64,000 nucleotides of DNA from Sarcomyxa edulis. Lineage: Eukaryota > Basidiomycota > Agaricomycetes > Agaricales > Mycenaceae. Position 1 is the first letter of the stretch, and each line of letters starts with the position of its first letter. Position numbers and translations under genes: made by a program. The stretch covers positions 2,108,001 to 2,172,000 of the forward strand of contig QUOL01000003.1 in the NCBI GenBank assembly GCA_009761415.1, in the 5' to 3' direction. Shown in pieces: positions 1 to 12,162 of this stretch. The notes below the pieces were generated by a model, which worked only from the letters and a program-made list of their open reading frames with translations, was not told the DNA's origin and did not search any database.

Positions 1-3000
1 AGAGCAATGGGAGAAGTGTATTGATACATTGCAGCAATTGTTGCAACTTTACAGTCAAACGTACTTCAAGTTCTGTCTACTTCTCTACATGCACTCATCA
101 CTATCATAGCAACGATGCTGTAAAATGTGCAGAAAACTTGCAAAAGTTGATTCACCTTCGTCGTGAACACGGTTCTCGGTCTCAGGTGCGTACAGTCTTC
201 GTATCTCCTGTCCTCCTGTATCCTAATTATGCTATAGGTAGTTGAGGTCTTATGCTTGTTACTACCAACTTCTACTTTCTACACAATTTTGTCAACACTT
301 CCACCACCAGATCCTACCAACCCAACATCGACCACTATATACTCTATCCAAGGTGCCATCTACGATTCACTTCCTGTGTTGGAAGAGATAGTGTCTTTGA
401 TAGAGAAAGAGGAAGATGAAGCTGTGAAAAAAGAGGTTGAGAAACGCCGGATGCGTCTCGGTGCCGCAGGTCCCGAACAGCTGAAGAAAGATGTCGGGAG
501 GGAAATTTGGGGCAAATCTCAGGTACGTCCGTGTGCTACGATTTTGGAACAATTCTGATGATGTGTTTAGCTTCCTACGCTTTACAACGATATTCTGAAT
601 CACCCAAATACTCCGGATGATGTCCGTAGGGATACAGAATCCAAGCTTTTGCGTCATCATAGACGATATCTGCATGCTCTCCCAGCTACGGCAGAATTCT
701 TTTCCCTGAAAGCTAAAACTGCAACCGAACTCCAGAATCTCGTCAACGGTGCTGTAATATTACGGATACCGGATGAATTGGCTTGGATGATATTCATCGA
801 AGGAAAGGATTGCGATACCATCGGTGAGTATACTATCAGATCAATGACTTTGCAGTCAGACTGACAGTTATATCACCATCTAGACGGGTATGATCTCAAC
901 ACGCTACGCCAGTTCATGGAGCTGTTTCCAGATCTACCAATGACAGCTCTATTGGATGGTTACTTCAAGTATATGCAGATTCCGATAGCTGATGCGGAGG
1001 AAGAGGACAGTGATGGCGACGCTATCCCTGACACTCCGCAAGGGGAAGACCCTTTCGATGCGATTCTAGACGCCTACTCTTCTCTCACTGAGACTATAAT
1101 CGCCAATCGCATCTTGGCGTCTGTATATCTTCAAGAAACCGATTATCCTAACGCAATCAAAGCAGCCGAGAGCGGATTGGAGCTTGTCAGAAGGGCAGAT
1201 ATGAATGACTGTAAACAGTTACCTCAGTAAGCCGCATCAATCCACTACCGTGCAGATTTTGATGAATCATTTTCTGTTTCAGAGTTAGAAAGGCGTTCAA
1301 TGTGATCCTTGTGACCTGTCTTGTCCATCTCTTCCCACCGAAGCATCATGTCCGTGCTATGCGTATAATCGATGAAGTCCTAAAGCAAGAGCCGGACAAT
1401 GTTCCTTGTTTGATGGGTCGTGCTTATATCTTACGAGATCTCAAAAAATGGTCCGAGGCCAGCGATTTGTTCACTCGAGTCGTGGACTTAATGCCGGGAG
1501 ATACAGATGAGGGGTTGCGTGCCAAAGAAGAGCAAGCTTGGTGTCAAGTCCAATCTGGGGATACAGAGGCTGGATCGATGGCCCTACATGATGTTCTGGT
1601 TGAATTGAATGGACTAGAGGACAAGGACCTGGATCAGGCGCGATGTCTATGGCGACTGGGAAAATGCTATTGGGATATGAGTGGTGAGTGGCATCATACG
1701 GTATGCATACAAATTATCAATGACATGTCATATGCGTACAGGAGACCATCGAGAAGAAGCATATCGTCACTTTATTCTGTCCCTTAAACGGAATCCCACT
1801 TATGCGCCTGCGTTCACTTCTCTTGGTATCTACTATGCAGAATTTTCATCGCCGCCGGATCCCACGCGTGCGTCAAAGTGTTTCCAGAAGGCTTTCGAGC
1901 TGGATGCTCGTGAAGCTGAGGCGGCAAGAAGGTTGGCCGAAGGATTTGCAGAAGAGAGGGAGTGGGACTTGGTCGAAGTTGTTGCTCGTAGGACTATCGA
2001 TGGCGAAGGCGGTTTAGATGCTGGTTTGAAACAAGACGGCGTCTCCGCCGTTGTCGGAAGATATCTCCCAACAAATGCATGGGCCTGGAAAGCTCTTGGA
2101 GTCGTGGAAATCGTAAGCTCGTCATTCTCGATTTTATCTCATCCCGATGTTTGTTTGATGGTCGGACATATTCAGACACGTCGAAATTACCCGCAAGCTA
2201 TCCAGGCCTTTCAAATTGCGCTCAGAGCTAACGCGGACGACCAGTCTTGCTGGCTTCGCCTTGGTGAAGCTTATAGTAAAGCCGGGCGGTATGCCGCAGC
2301 CGTTAAAGCTTTGGACCGTGCGCACGAATTGCTACCAGACGATTGGGTATGTTCTTACTTCATCGGAGAGGTGCAGCGGCAAATAGGTCAACATCAAGAA
2401 GCTATCAATTCTTTCAAATCGATAATCACCCACCGGCCCACTGAAGTAGGCGTGCTTGTATCGTTAGGACAAACCTACCTGGACCTCGGACGCGCTGAGC
2501 TCTCTTCCGGTTTTTCTGCTAGGGCGGAACAATCTTTTGTTGAGTGCATAACCACTGCTCTTCGGACAATCCAAGAAACACCAGGTTTCCGTGGTGTTGC
2601 TTGGAAGACTGCTGCCGATGCTATATTCTCCCTCGCCAACCGATCATCTTTTATCGATGAGAAGAGCGTACGAGAAGCACTTCTGGCTGTGGTGTCCGTG
2701 ATTATCGTGGATGCTGCTGACCGTCTGTCTGGTATCATAACTTTACCCTCATTAGACGATGACTCCCCTTGTACCGGACTAGAAGCTCTCGAAATTGCTG
2801 TGGCAGCATATGACTATCGCATCTTCCTTGGCTCCAACGAGAATGCGGCCAGGGGAAGCGCTTCGTTTGACCTTGGAATAGCACTGCATGTATGGGCAAT
2901 ACAAGCTGCTCCTGACACGAAGAAAGAAGCCGCCCAGAAAAAAGCTAGCCTTTGCTTGACGGATGCTTTGCGCGAAGATCCAGGAAACGACTCGTACTGG

Positions 3001-4636
3001 AATGCCTTGGGCAACCTCAACTTCTCAGAAAAGGCGAAGACGGCCCAACATGCATACATCAAAGCACTTGATATCGATTCCAAAGTCAGATCATATCTTC
3101 GGCATTCATCTAGTTGCCTGCTGACATGCGTATCTTCAGAATGTCGCAACATGGACAAATCTCGGCTTATTATGCTTATACCATGAAGATCTGGAATTGG
3201 CTAACGAAGCCCTATATAGAGCACAAACTCTCGACCCTGATTATACCATAGCTTGGGTGGGTCAAGCCCTTGTTGCTACCGCCAACGGACACGAGGTGGA
3301 GGCACGCGCTATGTTTGAGCATGCAGTGGGTTTGACTGCTGATGTGGTACGTCCTTCTTCTGAAACCTGTCTAGACAGCAGACTGATGTAGCTTGTAGCC
3401 TGAGGCTGATCTGGAGTTCGCATCGCGAACGTTTATTCGTCTCACTCACTCAGAGACGTCAGGGGCGTCTTCTGTGAATGACACACTCTACCCTGCATTT
3501 TTCGTGCTGGATCGTTATTGTAAAGGACGCCCAGATGATGCAACCGCCCTCCATCTATTTGGTCTCGTCTGCGAACGGTTGGGTCACTCGATGTACGGCG
3601 TAGAACTGATCGGGCGCGCTATCTCGATTCTCGAAGCTGCCTACGAGGAAACGGAGGACCCTGCCGTCGAACGCCACTTCACTATCGCTAACTCAAATAT
3701 GGCGCGGTTACGCCTTGCCCTTCGGGATTACCAGGGCTCCCTCGAGTCTTTCGAGAGTGCTTTAGGTTTACTTTTGGAAGATGACAATGAACCCACGACG
3801 AGAATTCTGCGTACACAGGCCCAGTTTGGCTCCGGTCTAGCCAATTTTAAGTTAGGTGATCTAGAAACGGCTTTAGGTTTGTTTGAAGCAGCATTAGAAA
3901 GTGCGGGTGACGACCTTGTTCTTCGGGGACAAGTCACTGTACTTCTTGCTCAAACACTTTGGGCCTTGGACACGGAAGAGTTCCGAGAAACCGCCAAGGC
4001 ACAACTTCTTGAATGGTGCTTATCGTATCTCCTCCTGTGCGTCACATCAACTTATCCCTTGATACTTCCTTTAGCATCACGACAGACCCGGAGAATCTTG
4101 GTGCTATCAATGCTCTCGCAGGTATGGGGATTTTGACAGAAGATGACGGACTAGTGGATGCAGCACTTTCTGAAATCCTCGCATTACCTCTTGAGCGCCG
4201 TCATGAGCTAGATCCAGGGAGAGATGTGGATCATCTGCTCATTCAACACCATTTGGGTCAGGTGAGTAGCAGTTTAGGGTCGATTTGACATCCTTTGACC
4301 GCCTTATTCCAGGGCGACATAGCGAAAGCGTTGTCTGTGGCGCAAGGCGCTGTATTTGCGGAACCGGCTAAATCGGAAAGTCGGAACGAGTTGGCCTCGT
4401 TGACGGTGAAGAATGGGGACTACAGCGCAGCGTTGGCGATTCTATCGTCTTCTCTGAATGTTGATGACCTGCGTAACGCCCCTTCGTCTTTGGGTCTCCG
4501 TGGCGTTGTGGAAACTCTGATCGGGGGAGACAACGCCAAGACAGCAATCCGACAGGTTCAGAAAGCCATCATACTTTCACCAGGAGACGTTCGGAATTGG
4601 GAGATCTTGGCGTATATACAATCTCAGCAGTCGTGA
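1..4636 (+). CDS. SKI3: SKI3 / TTC37-type TPR protein (5' end outside window)
   Basis: Superkiller protein 3, the tetratricopeptide scaffold of the cytoplasmic Ski2-Ski3-Ski8 complex that threads mRNA into the exosome for 3'-5' decay. The frame is open from base 2, so the N-terminus lies upstream. Coding exons join in frame through short GT-AG introns, for example 61-109, 186-237, 1684-1741, 4016-4074 and 4262-4312. TPR helices occur along the whole length, e.g. NVPCLMGRAYILRDLKKW near 1.4 kb, THRPTEVGVLVSLGQTYLDL near 2.45 kb and NVATWTNLGLLCLYHEDL near 3.17 kb. Total visible length is about 1300 residues, in line with Ski3. The stop at 4636 lies 85 bp from the stop of the convergent LETM1-like gene. 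Assignment rests on repeat architecture and order; a different giant TPR protein is possible but less likely. Confidence 0.85.
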
Positions 4637-4721
4637 TGAGATGGGACATGTATTGTAAAGTAATATGATGTATAATGACAAAACAGCACCCAAAATTCGA
4701 AATCCACGAATAGGTCTATAT

Positions 4722-6131
4722 CTAAAGTGACGTTTGAAAGATGGCCACGGCGGTCAGGCGTCGTGACAATGCATCTCCAGTTTCCGATTGTACTGAATCA
4801 ACCCATGTGCGCAGATTTGTGAGCTTGCGAGAAGGGGAGACGTCGCTGAGACTAAGATAACATATTAGCGCGTAAATACGGAAATGGGACAAACCACGTA
4901 CATTCCACGCTCTCGCAATGCGTGGTCAAGCTCCTCAGGGGTAAGTGTTGAGAGAGAATCGTTTTCAGCGAGTAGTCTGTCGTCTTCAGCAATGAATCGG
5001 AAGTGCTTCTCGATGCGTCTTCTCCTCTGGACTTGTAAGCCCCATGTCCGAATTCCTAGCACTCTACATGAAATGTGGTATCCATCAGAGACAAGGAAAC
5101 GAGATACAAACTGCAATTTTACGCACCCACAGAATGCTGTTGAAGCAACGCTATCTCTAAGAATGTCTGATGACTGTCCGTTACTTTTAGCTAAATCGTG
5201 GAACAATTGTCGGTATTGTGTTGAGAATTTGGTCGCCTTCTCTACACTCTTCTCTGTAATGCGAGCACTCTGCGATGGAAGTATACAGGTCGAAGGGAGC
5301 ATGAAGGGGGCGTATAGAACAATGAGAGGCAGAATCTCCTCCAATATCAAGGCAATTAGGACGAACGGGACGACTCTGTATACCAAAACAAATAAACGAG
5401 GATTAGTTAACGTCATACCATTGTAAGATGTAACAAGATACCCTCACTTTACGATATCATCTGATGTTGTTTGAATGAACCTGAATTCAGATCGTGTCAG
5501 GGGGCTTCCTCCATCTCGGACTCTCTGTTTTATGATAGCCGCCTGTTTGCGGTTCGAGTAGACGAGCTTCGCGCCCCGATAATAGAATTTCTGAGGTTTA
5601 GCGCGTCAGATGGAAAGTCAACGGAGACTGACAGAAATAAAATAGCGTACAGCGAGCTCTAGAAGTTGATGCAATGTTCTTCTAAACCAATCAGCGCCTT
5701 CCGGTGGAGGTTTCAATATCCCATGTTTCTGAGCATCCGCTATATCAATCTTCTGGATTTCCACCGGATTTACCCTAGACACTTTTTTGGGAGGCTCTGA
5801 AGCCAGCGTAGGAGGTTTGTTGACCTCTGAGAGGTTCACATTGGCGGTATTTACTTTGACTGGTCGGTGTTTTGGTTTTGGGGGATGCACTGTCTTCTGT
5901 TCTAGGAAAGAAGGACCAGAGACGGATATACAGCGTATCTGTGTTGCTTTCTGCCGATGTATATTCCAAGAGCGGGATAACTGGGCACTCGCTAATCCAT
6001 TGAAAAAATCCGAGGAGTATCTGTGCGGGGTAGCGATAGAACTAGAAAACGTCTTGATGATCATTACTTTGAAGTGAAAACAGGACAACGTACAGATTCA
6101 AAGAGCCTTTGTGTCCTAGAGTGCGCAACAT
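4722..6131 (-). CDS. LETM1-like mitochondrial inner-membrane protein (Mdm38/Ylh47 type)
   Basis: LETM1-family protein. In yeast, Mdm38 and Ylh47 act in mitochondrial K+/H+ exchange and in binding ribosomes at the inner membrane. The start at 6131 gives MLRTLGHKGSLN, and a short intron joins it to SIATPHRYSS, a basic, serine-rich presequence as expected for import. The family core follows: DWFRRTLHQLLELA, then FYYRGAKLVYSNRKQAA (5480-5600), RSEFRFIQTTSDD, and the membrane segment VVPFVLIALILEEILPLIVL (around 5340). After it come a helical domain and the segment DHALRERG (near 4925), whose last exon ends at a TAG at 4722-4724. At least four introns of 45-60 nt are needed. The length of about 350 residues is short for LETM1 and no EF-hand is visible, as is usual for fungal members. 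It is transcribed away from the unknown gene at 6281, sharing 149 bp with it. Confidence 0.8.
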
Positions 6132-6280
6132 TGTAGCACTACTCTGAGAGGTGACGGGCGTATATCTAGCACTGGTAGAGTCTGCAAGCTCGAGACCTGA
6201 GAGGATTTGGTGGACCGGCAGAGATCTCGGCTTGAATTTTCAATTCGGTGTCACCAGTCACGTTTCTGTGACAGTACATC
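6132..6280. promoter_or_regulatory. Short divergent promoter region
   Basis: These 149 bp are all that separates the LETM1-like start codon (minus strand) from the start of the unknown gene at 6281 (plus strand), so both promoters and both 5' leaders must lie here. No clear TATA box was seen. Confidence 0.45.
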
Positions 6281-6961
6281 ATGAGCTCCTCCTCCTCCGA
6301 TACTCAGGTTGAGGCGATCCGATTAGCAAATGCAACTCTATACGCTCCACCTCAGACTATTGCTGCAACAGTCAGAGGCCTTACCCACTACCAGTCTTCT
6401 CCCCCCGTTTTTCTACCTGCTCGGCTCCTTCTGATTCCACCAGGTCGCGTGGATCTTCCCAACGACGCAATCCAAGAATATCTGCATGTTCTCGTCCAAC
6501 GTGCTCACAAAGCTGCGTCTGCTCTCTCATGCTCAAGCATCCTCGCAGGTCATACCAGCGAGGGAGACGACTTTTCTGATGTCGGTATTTGGCTTGGAGA
6601 AGGCAACTTCGGAAAAGGTCACGAACTGGATGTGCTCGAGAGAATTGGATTACACAGTCTGACGAATATCGTACGTAGAAGACCCTCTTATGTCTTTTCG
6701 AGCACACTGAACAGTCTCCAGGATCTGATCTCGGAATTGGCCCTAGTTCCACCCAAGTTGATTCCATCAACTGTGAACATCGACGCTTTGACTCCCGGGG
6801 ACCTGTCTCTTGATAATTTCTCTGCTCATCTGCGCAGCCTGAAAGATACACACATTTTCATCGTCAGAACAGGACTGTCTCCTATATTCGTACTCGTTGG
6901 ACGATTCGAGGGTAATGGCTGGGGAGGACTCATTTCAAAGGGCGCATGGTCCGACGAATGA
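6281..6961 (+). CDS. Unknown conserved-looking protein
   Basis: Not recognised. The frame is open from the ATG at 6281 to 6961 (226 codons), with no signal peptide or membrane helix. The product begins with a serine run and then has regular hydrophobic patches (LPARLLLIPPGRVDL, IGLHSLTNI, FIVRTGLSPIFVLVGRFEG). Bases 6670-6720 form a perfect 51-nt GT-AG intron candidate: donor GTACGT, a CACTGAAC branch-like sequence, acceptor CTCCAG. It is divisible by three and has no stop, so the uninterrupted frame probably hides a spliced intron and the true product would have 209 residues (LTNI joined to DLISEL). The gene is divergent from the LETM1-like gene. Confidence 0.6.
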   Translation: MSSSSSDTQVEAIRLANATLYAPPQTIAATVRGLTHYQSSPPVFLPARLLLIPPGRVDLPNDAIQEYLHVLVQRAHKAASALSCSSILAGHTSEGDDFSDVGIWLGEGNFGKGHELDVLERIGLHSLTNIVRRRPSYVFSSTLNSLQDLISELALVPPKLIPSTVNIDALTPGDLSLDNFSAHLRSLKDTHIFIVRTGLSPIFVLVGRFEGNGWGGLISKGAWSDE

Positions 6962-7832
6962 CCGCAAGTAGTGAGTGTAACGCCCCGAATACGCATGGCT
7001 AAGACTTACAAATGGCTGATTGGTGCGTATACATAGATGGTCCAAGGTTGGCGATGTCATTGCTCGTCATACATAGGCGCCATCCCGTTCCCTCGAAGCC
7101 TGGTCAAACGGCATACACAGGATGACTTACGACGCACACGTTGCGTCGTCGCAATGAACAAATTAGAAGGATCTTGCGGGTGACTTTGTTTCCATAGTCA
7201 GCTATACCCAGTGGCCGGTTGTCATACCCGTAAGACGCTGTCGACTCGGGTACATGTTACCGGTCTAGTTTCGCTTCTCCGCGTTCTTCCTCCTCCGGGG
7301 CTGGGGCTCAGTCTTTTTCAGAGTACATTCATAGGAGTATCAAGCTACAGCGTACCATGGCCTCCGTTATATACGTGTTGCAATCACAAAAGAACACTTG
7401 ACAGCCTCCAAAATCAAACCTTCCATACAACGTTTCAGTGTACATCAAGAGCTACGCGTCTGCAGGTATCAGCCTCTCTTCCTCCTCCTAGAGACCTTCG
7501 TTGACGTCTAAGCACACCTTAAGCCCTCTTAAGCTTAAGCTTAGACCTGGACGTACGTAGGATTGCAGAGGATTGCGCAGTGTTGAGCACGGTAATTGGT
7601 CAGAGATGCTGAGGCGGGGTGGCCACCCCATTCGTCGCTCGATCGTTCTCGGCTTGTCACAGCCGTACACGCTTATTCCGTTCATCGAATAATTTTAGGG
7701 TCTTTATATCGCCCTCTACTCACCGCTGTTCTTTTTCTCTTCCTTCCCTCTTCGTCGTCGCTCCTTCATTGCCGCTATCGTTTCCACAAACACAAACCAA
7801 TACATCTATACGCTATATAATCACGTGGCACA
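6962..7832. other. Intergenic, upstream region of the amylase gene
   Basis: No gene is recognised in these 871 bp. The part before the amylase has a long pyrimidine-rich stretch (about 7725-7775), common in fungal promoters, and a TATATAA with an adjacent CACGTG box at about 7814-7828, just before the ATG. Around 7525-7545 the sequence repeats CTTAAG/AAGCTT palindromes. Confidence 0.4.
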
Positions 7833-9949
7833 ATGCGCTCCTATCTATTCTCTTTGCTTCTAGTCGCGCCCTCTGCTTTTGCTGCTTCCGCTGCGGACTG
7901 GCGCTCAAGGTCCATTTACCAGGTGAGTTTATCTACTTTATGAATAGCCAATAAACGTCACAAATTATCATAGGTGGTAACCGACAGATTCGCCAACTCT
8001 AACGACTCTGACACTTCATGTGACACATCAGATCAGAAATATTGTGGAGGAACATGGGACGGAATTACGAATCACTTGGATTATATTCAGAATATGGGCT
8101 TCGACGCTATCTGGATCTCGCCTGTGGTGGCCAACATCGTCGCTGATACAGGGGAGGGAGAGGGATACCACGGGTCAGTTATTATCACGATACATGCGAC
8201 ATATTAAGGCTCATCCTCTACACAGCTACTGGACCCAGGACTTCAACTCCCTCAACTCCAATTTCGGTACGGCCGACGATTTGAAGGCTCTTGCGACGGC
8301 ACTACACAAACGTGGCATGTACCTGATGTTCGATGTCGTCGTGAACCACATGGCCATCACTGCTCTCCCCCGAGTTTCGACTTCACCACCATCTCCCCAT
8401 TCTCTGACGTGTCGGATTTCCACACTCAGTGCTTCATCTCGGACTACACTAATCAGACTAATGTTGAACAATGTTGGCTTGGGGATACCACCGTCGCATT
8501 GGCAGATATCAACACGGAGAACTCAACGATCGTTTCGACCTTGAATACATGGATCACCAACTTGATCTCTACTTACAATGTCGATGGACTTAGAATCGAT
8601 ACTGTCAAACATATAAGGAAAGACTTCTGGCCTGATTTCGCTACCGCCGCTGGAGTGTACACTTTGGGCGAGGTACGTTGTCGATCCCCAATCTCAGGGC
8701 TATGTCTTATTCAGAATTTGTTGTAGGTTCTCGACGGAGACACCACTTACGTTAGCCCTTACACGGGTAAGTTAAAACTTACCTTGATGTGCGGCTTCTG
8801 TTGAAAGTTGCTCAATTAGATGTCATCGACGGCGTACTCGATTATCCAACCTACTATCCTCTCACCGCGGCTTTCTCCAGTACCTCGGGCAACCTCTCTG
8901 CACTTTCAGCGATGTACCAGGTCATACAAAGCAACTTCACGAACGGCGCCTTCCAAATTGGCTCATTCCTCGAGAACCACGATCAACCTAGGTTCCAGTC
9001 CATCACTACAGATGTTGCTGTAAGCCTTCATCAATTTGAATGCGATAGGCTCCTCCATCATTGACCTCGATCATCTCCAGCTCGTCAAGAATGCTATGAC
9101 TTTCCCGTTCATGAATGATGGAATCCCAATCCTCTATTACGGTCGGTACAAATTTTCGTCGTATCGTTCTTCTTCTGACTTGTCCAAGGCCAAGAGCAAG
9201 GTTACACGGGTGGCGATGTCCCCAACAATCGCGAGGCGTACGTCACTTTCCGGCTCCGAGCTATACGACGCAACTGATTTTGATGAACCTCCTAGACTCT
9301 GGTTCACTGCTTACTCGACAAGCAACACCCTTGTGGCGCACGTGACGGCCCTAAACGCCGCAAGGAAGCTTGCGCTCGCCTCAGATTCGTCTTTCTCATC
9401 CACAGCGGTAAGTCCGATCCCAGTCAATACCAAATTGAGTTCTCATCATGTCTCATCGTGTCTATGCTCCATGCACATCTTAGCTCAAATTCCTTCCTCA
9501 ATCGAATGAAGGCACACTGGCCATTTCTAAGCCTCCTCTTCTCACCCTCCTCACCAACGTAGGAAATGCGTCCTCCAAAACGACTACCTGGAACATCTCC
9601 AGTTCCTACTCGCTTTTCTCCAAGAAGGAAACACTTGTGGACGTACTGACCTGTAAAACGGTGACCACAGATTCTGACGGTGGATTGACTGTCACAGCGA
9701 CTTCCGGGCTACCACAGGTGAGGATTTCGAGATCTCTTCCTTTTTTCGGACAGGATTTGACAGATCAATATTTAACAGGTCTTGATCCCTGCATCTAAGC
9801 TCAACGCCTCCGGGACGCTTTGTACCGCAGCTGCTTCGACAGCTTCATCGTCCTCTAGCGGTGCTCTAGATAGGAACGGTGCCTCCCCTTTCATCGCGAT
9901 AGTAGTTACACTAGCTATGGTGATGAGCTCGGCATGCTTCCTGATCTGA
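7833..9949 (+). pseudogene. GPI-anchored GH13 alpha-amylase carrying a one-base frameshift
   Basis: Secreted alpha-amylase of the fungal Taka-amylase type, hydrolysing alpha-1,4-glucans. A signal peptide (MRSYLFSLLLVAPSAFAASA) leads into the GH13 barrel. All four family regions are present: DVVVNHM (I), DGLRIDTVKH with the nucleophile Asp (II), LGEVLDG with the acid/base Glu, split by an intron (III), and FLENHDQPRF with the third Asp (IV). Eight or more short introns are needed. The C-terminus has a Ser-rich stretch and a hydrophobic tail (FIAIVVTLAMVMSSACFLI), which predicts a GPI anchor. After region I the frame shifts at a C run (8367-8371): the expected [17 protein letters not shown] lies in another frame, and one additional base would reconnect it. 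This may be a sequencing error or a genuine mutation, so it is typed as a pseudogene with that caveat. Everything else looks intact. Confidence 0.8.
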
Positions 9950-12162
9950 ACATCGACAAGGACATTTTTTGGACACTTTCGGACCTATTGCTGTGGACTT
10001 TGATAGGTTAGTAAGCAATAGAACATTTTTTAAAGCATCCTACCATCCGTTCCTTTCTCGGTCGGTCAGAGAGAAGACTACTTTAGGTGCGTGTGTTCGT
10101 GATATTTTTAAGAATAGCAGGTAACACCAATCAAATCTATACACTATATCTGGTAGTACGATGGGGATTTATGCATATTGGCCCTTTCGTTGGTCAATTC
10201 GATCTTGATCCTGCATTGGAGATTATCTGCTGCGTCCTTCCATTACATCTTCTCAGAACCTTGACATTTAGAACCACAGGGATGTGAATTGGCAGTCGGA
10301 GAGAACAACTTGAAAGAACACTGCGTGTGTGACTCGGTTCCTCGCGCGCTTGCAGTTGCAATTGTGAGCATCGCTGATACTTATACCATACCGGGATTGA
10401 CAGAGAGTTAGCAGCGCTGACAGTCAGACTCCACTCCACTAGTTCGTAGTCTTTAGATGAACTAGATTAACCTAGCAGAAGCCAATCACCTGTGGCCTCA
10501 AAACATATATTTGTCCTCCTCTCTCAAGTCGGGCATAACTCGGCGTCAGTTAGGCTCGTTGTTGAACTATGGGCTGAAGAATCTGATGGTGAACTTGCGG
10601 TGAGTGCGATAGTTTCCTGTCTCCCTCACTCGCTAACTATTTCGAAGCTTCTAGATGCATGCATATCTTATCAGTCCTCCGTGACCAGAACAATGCACGG
10701 TCTTTCTGCACACCGCTGTCACCAATGAGTATCACATGACGTCAGGCGCGTTTGGGTTTTTTCCCCTCTACATCGTTCACGGAGATCCGAGTCGGAGATG
10801 GAGAGAAGTTGCTTTACCAAATGGAATTTTCCCACCACCGACGAACCGAAGAACGCTTGCTTCGTACGTTACACAAATGTTCTGACCAGACGCTCGTCAA
10901 GGTTTAGACTGGAAGGTCTCCCCCACATTGGTGAATTCCGATTGTGTTGGAACTCGGGTGCCATGCAGATGCCTGTGTTACACTGTAGAGTGGACCCTGA
11001 ACTTCTCGAGACACGTGACTTACGCTTTTAAACGTAGAGATATCCTAGACTCCAGGATATGTAGCGCTGCTGATATCCCTGGAATCAATCTGTGAGTCAC
11101 TTTTTTTGGAAGATCTTCCTCCATCTGCTCCTGCCAGATAGCATAATAGTCACCTCATTTTCACACAAGAACCGGTCTCTATTCAGTATCACTCATGTAA
11201 ACGGACTTTCCCATCGCACTCTATACGAGTGAAAGAACACTCGGTTTATGTAGAGAATCTGCAATGGACTTTATATGGACATGATTTTTGTCAAGGTCAT
11301 GTGAGTCGACGTCGACTGGACGACGTGAGACAAGTCCCATGGCCATATGCATCGCCTTGGGGGTCTCAGACGGAATAGATGGGTGCCACACGTCGTACGA
11401 ACTTTAGTGGCCACACACCGCTGTGCTCTTGCTGTGCTCAGTTATTCAACGCTCCTTCGCGGTCCACCGGTACGTCAACTCACTTCTCTTCTGATTCTGA
11501 CAGCGTCTCCCGCGATCCATCAGCATTTCCCATGTCGCACATTGGCTGTACGGGGCATTGCGGGACTAACTCCAATTTTCACTTCACTTTGTCTCCATGA
11601 AGGCTTTGTTCTTATTTCTGGCCATTCGGAAGCTCGGGATTGGTGACGATTGGTGACCTTGTCGATGCAATGCACCACGATTGTCAATCTCGCTTCCCAT
11701 CGTGGCTTCCACACCGCACCCACTTCTCTAGGATCCGGTCAGCCTCTAAGGTGGAACTGTGCCGGCGGCATAGGAACGACTATCCGATTCGTTGATGTGT
11801 CCCCACCGCTGGCCACCGTGATACACACGCCGCTTGTGTATTTCCTTCGTTTGTCGCGCAGGTGTTCTCTCGGTTCAGGTCCAGTAGCTCTCAATAGGAA
11901 TATTTGATTGACTAGTCTTTTCGATGCAAACGGTAGGCCATAAATATAAGAAAAGTATGTAACCGGATGTACAACAGTAAATCAATGGGTCTCTGAGGCT
12001 GCAGGCTACCTCCCGTAAAAAAAAATCGGTAAGTACCTGGGAGGCGAAACGTTCAAAGGGTCTGAGATAACTAAGTGAGACCCCCGAAACCACGATTTGA
12101 AGACTAGTTAATAGGCAGTCCGCGGACTAGATATATGTAGGAAGCAGTATCTCAAATACCAG
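9950..12162. other. 2.2-kb stretch without a recognised gene
   Basis: This lies between the convergent ends of the amylase and WOPR genes. Only short open frames with no recognisable motif occur. Small palindromes are visible, e.g. ATATCCT/AGGATAT near 11040-11060 and GTCGACGTCGAC near 11308. It may hold long 3' ends, decayed transposon DNA or a non-coding RNA; nothing can be supported. Confidence 0.4.

Noticed and set aside
8374..8429. GT-AG intron that would repair the amylase frame
   Set aside because: The removed segment encodes residues conserved in GH13 in another frame, so a missing base fits better than an intron.
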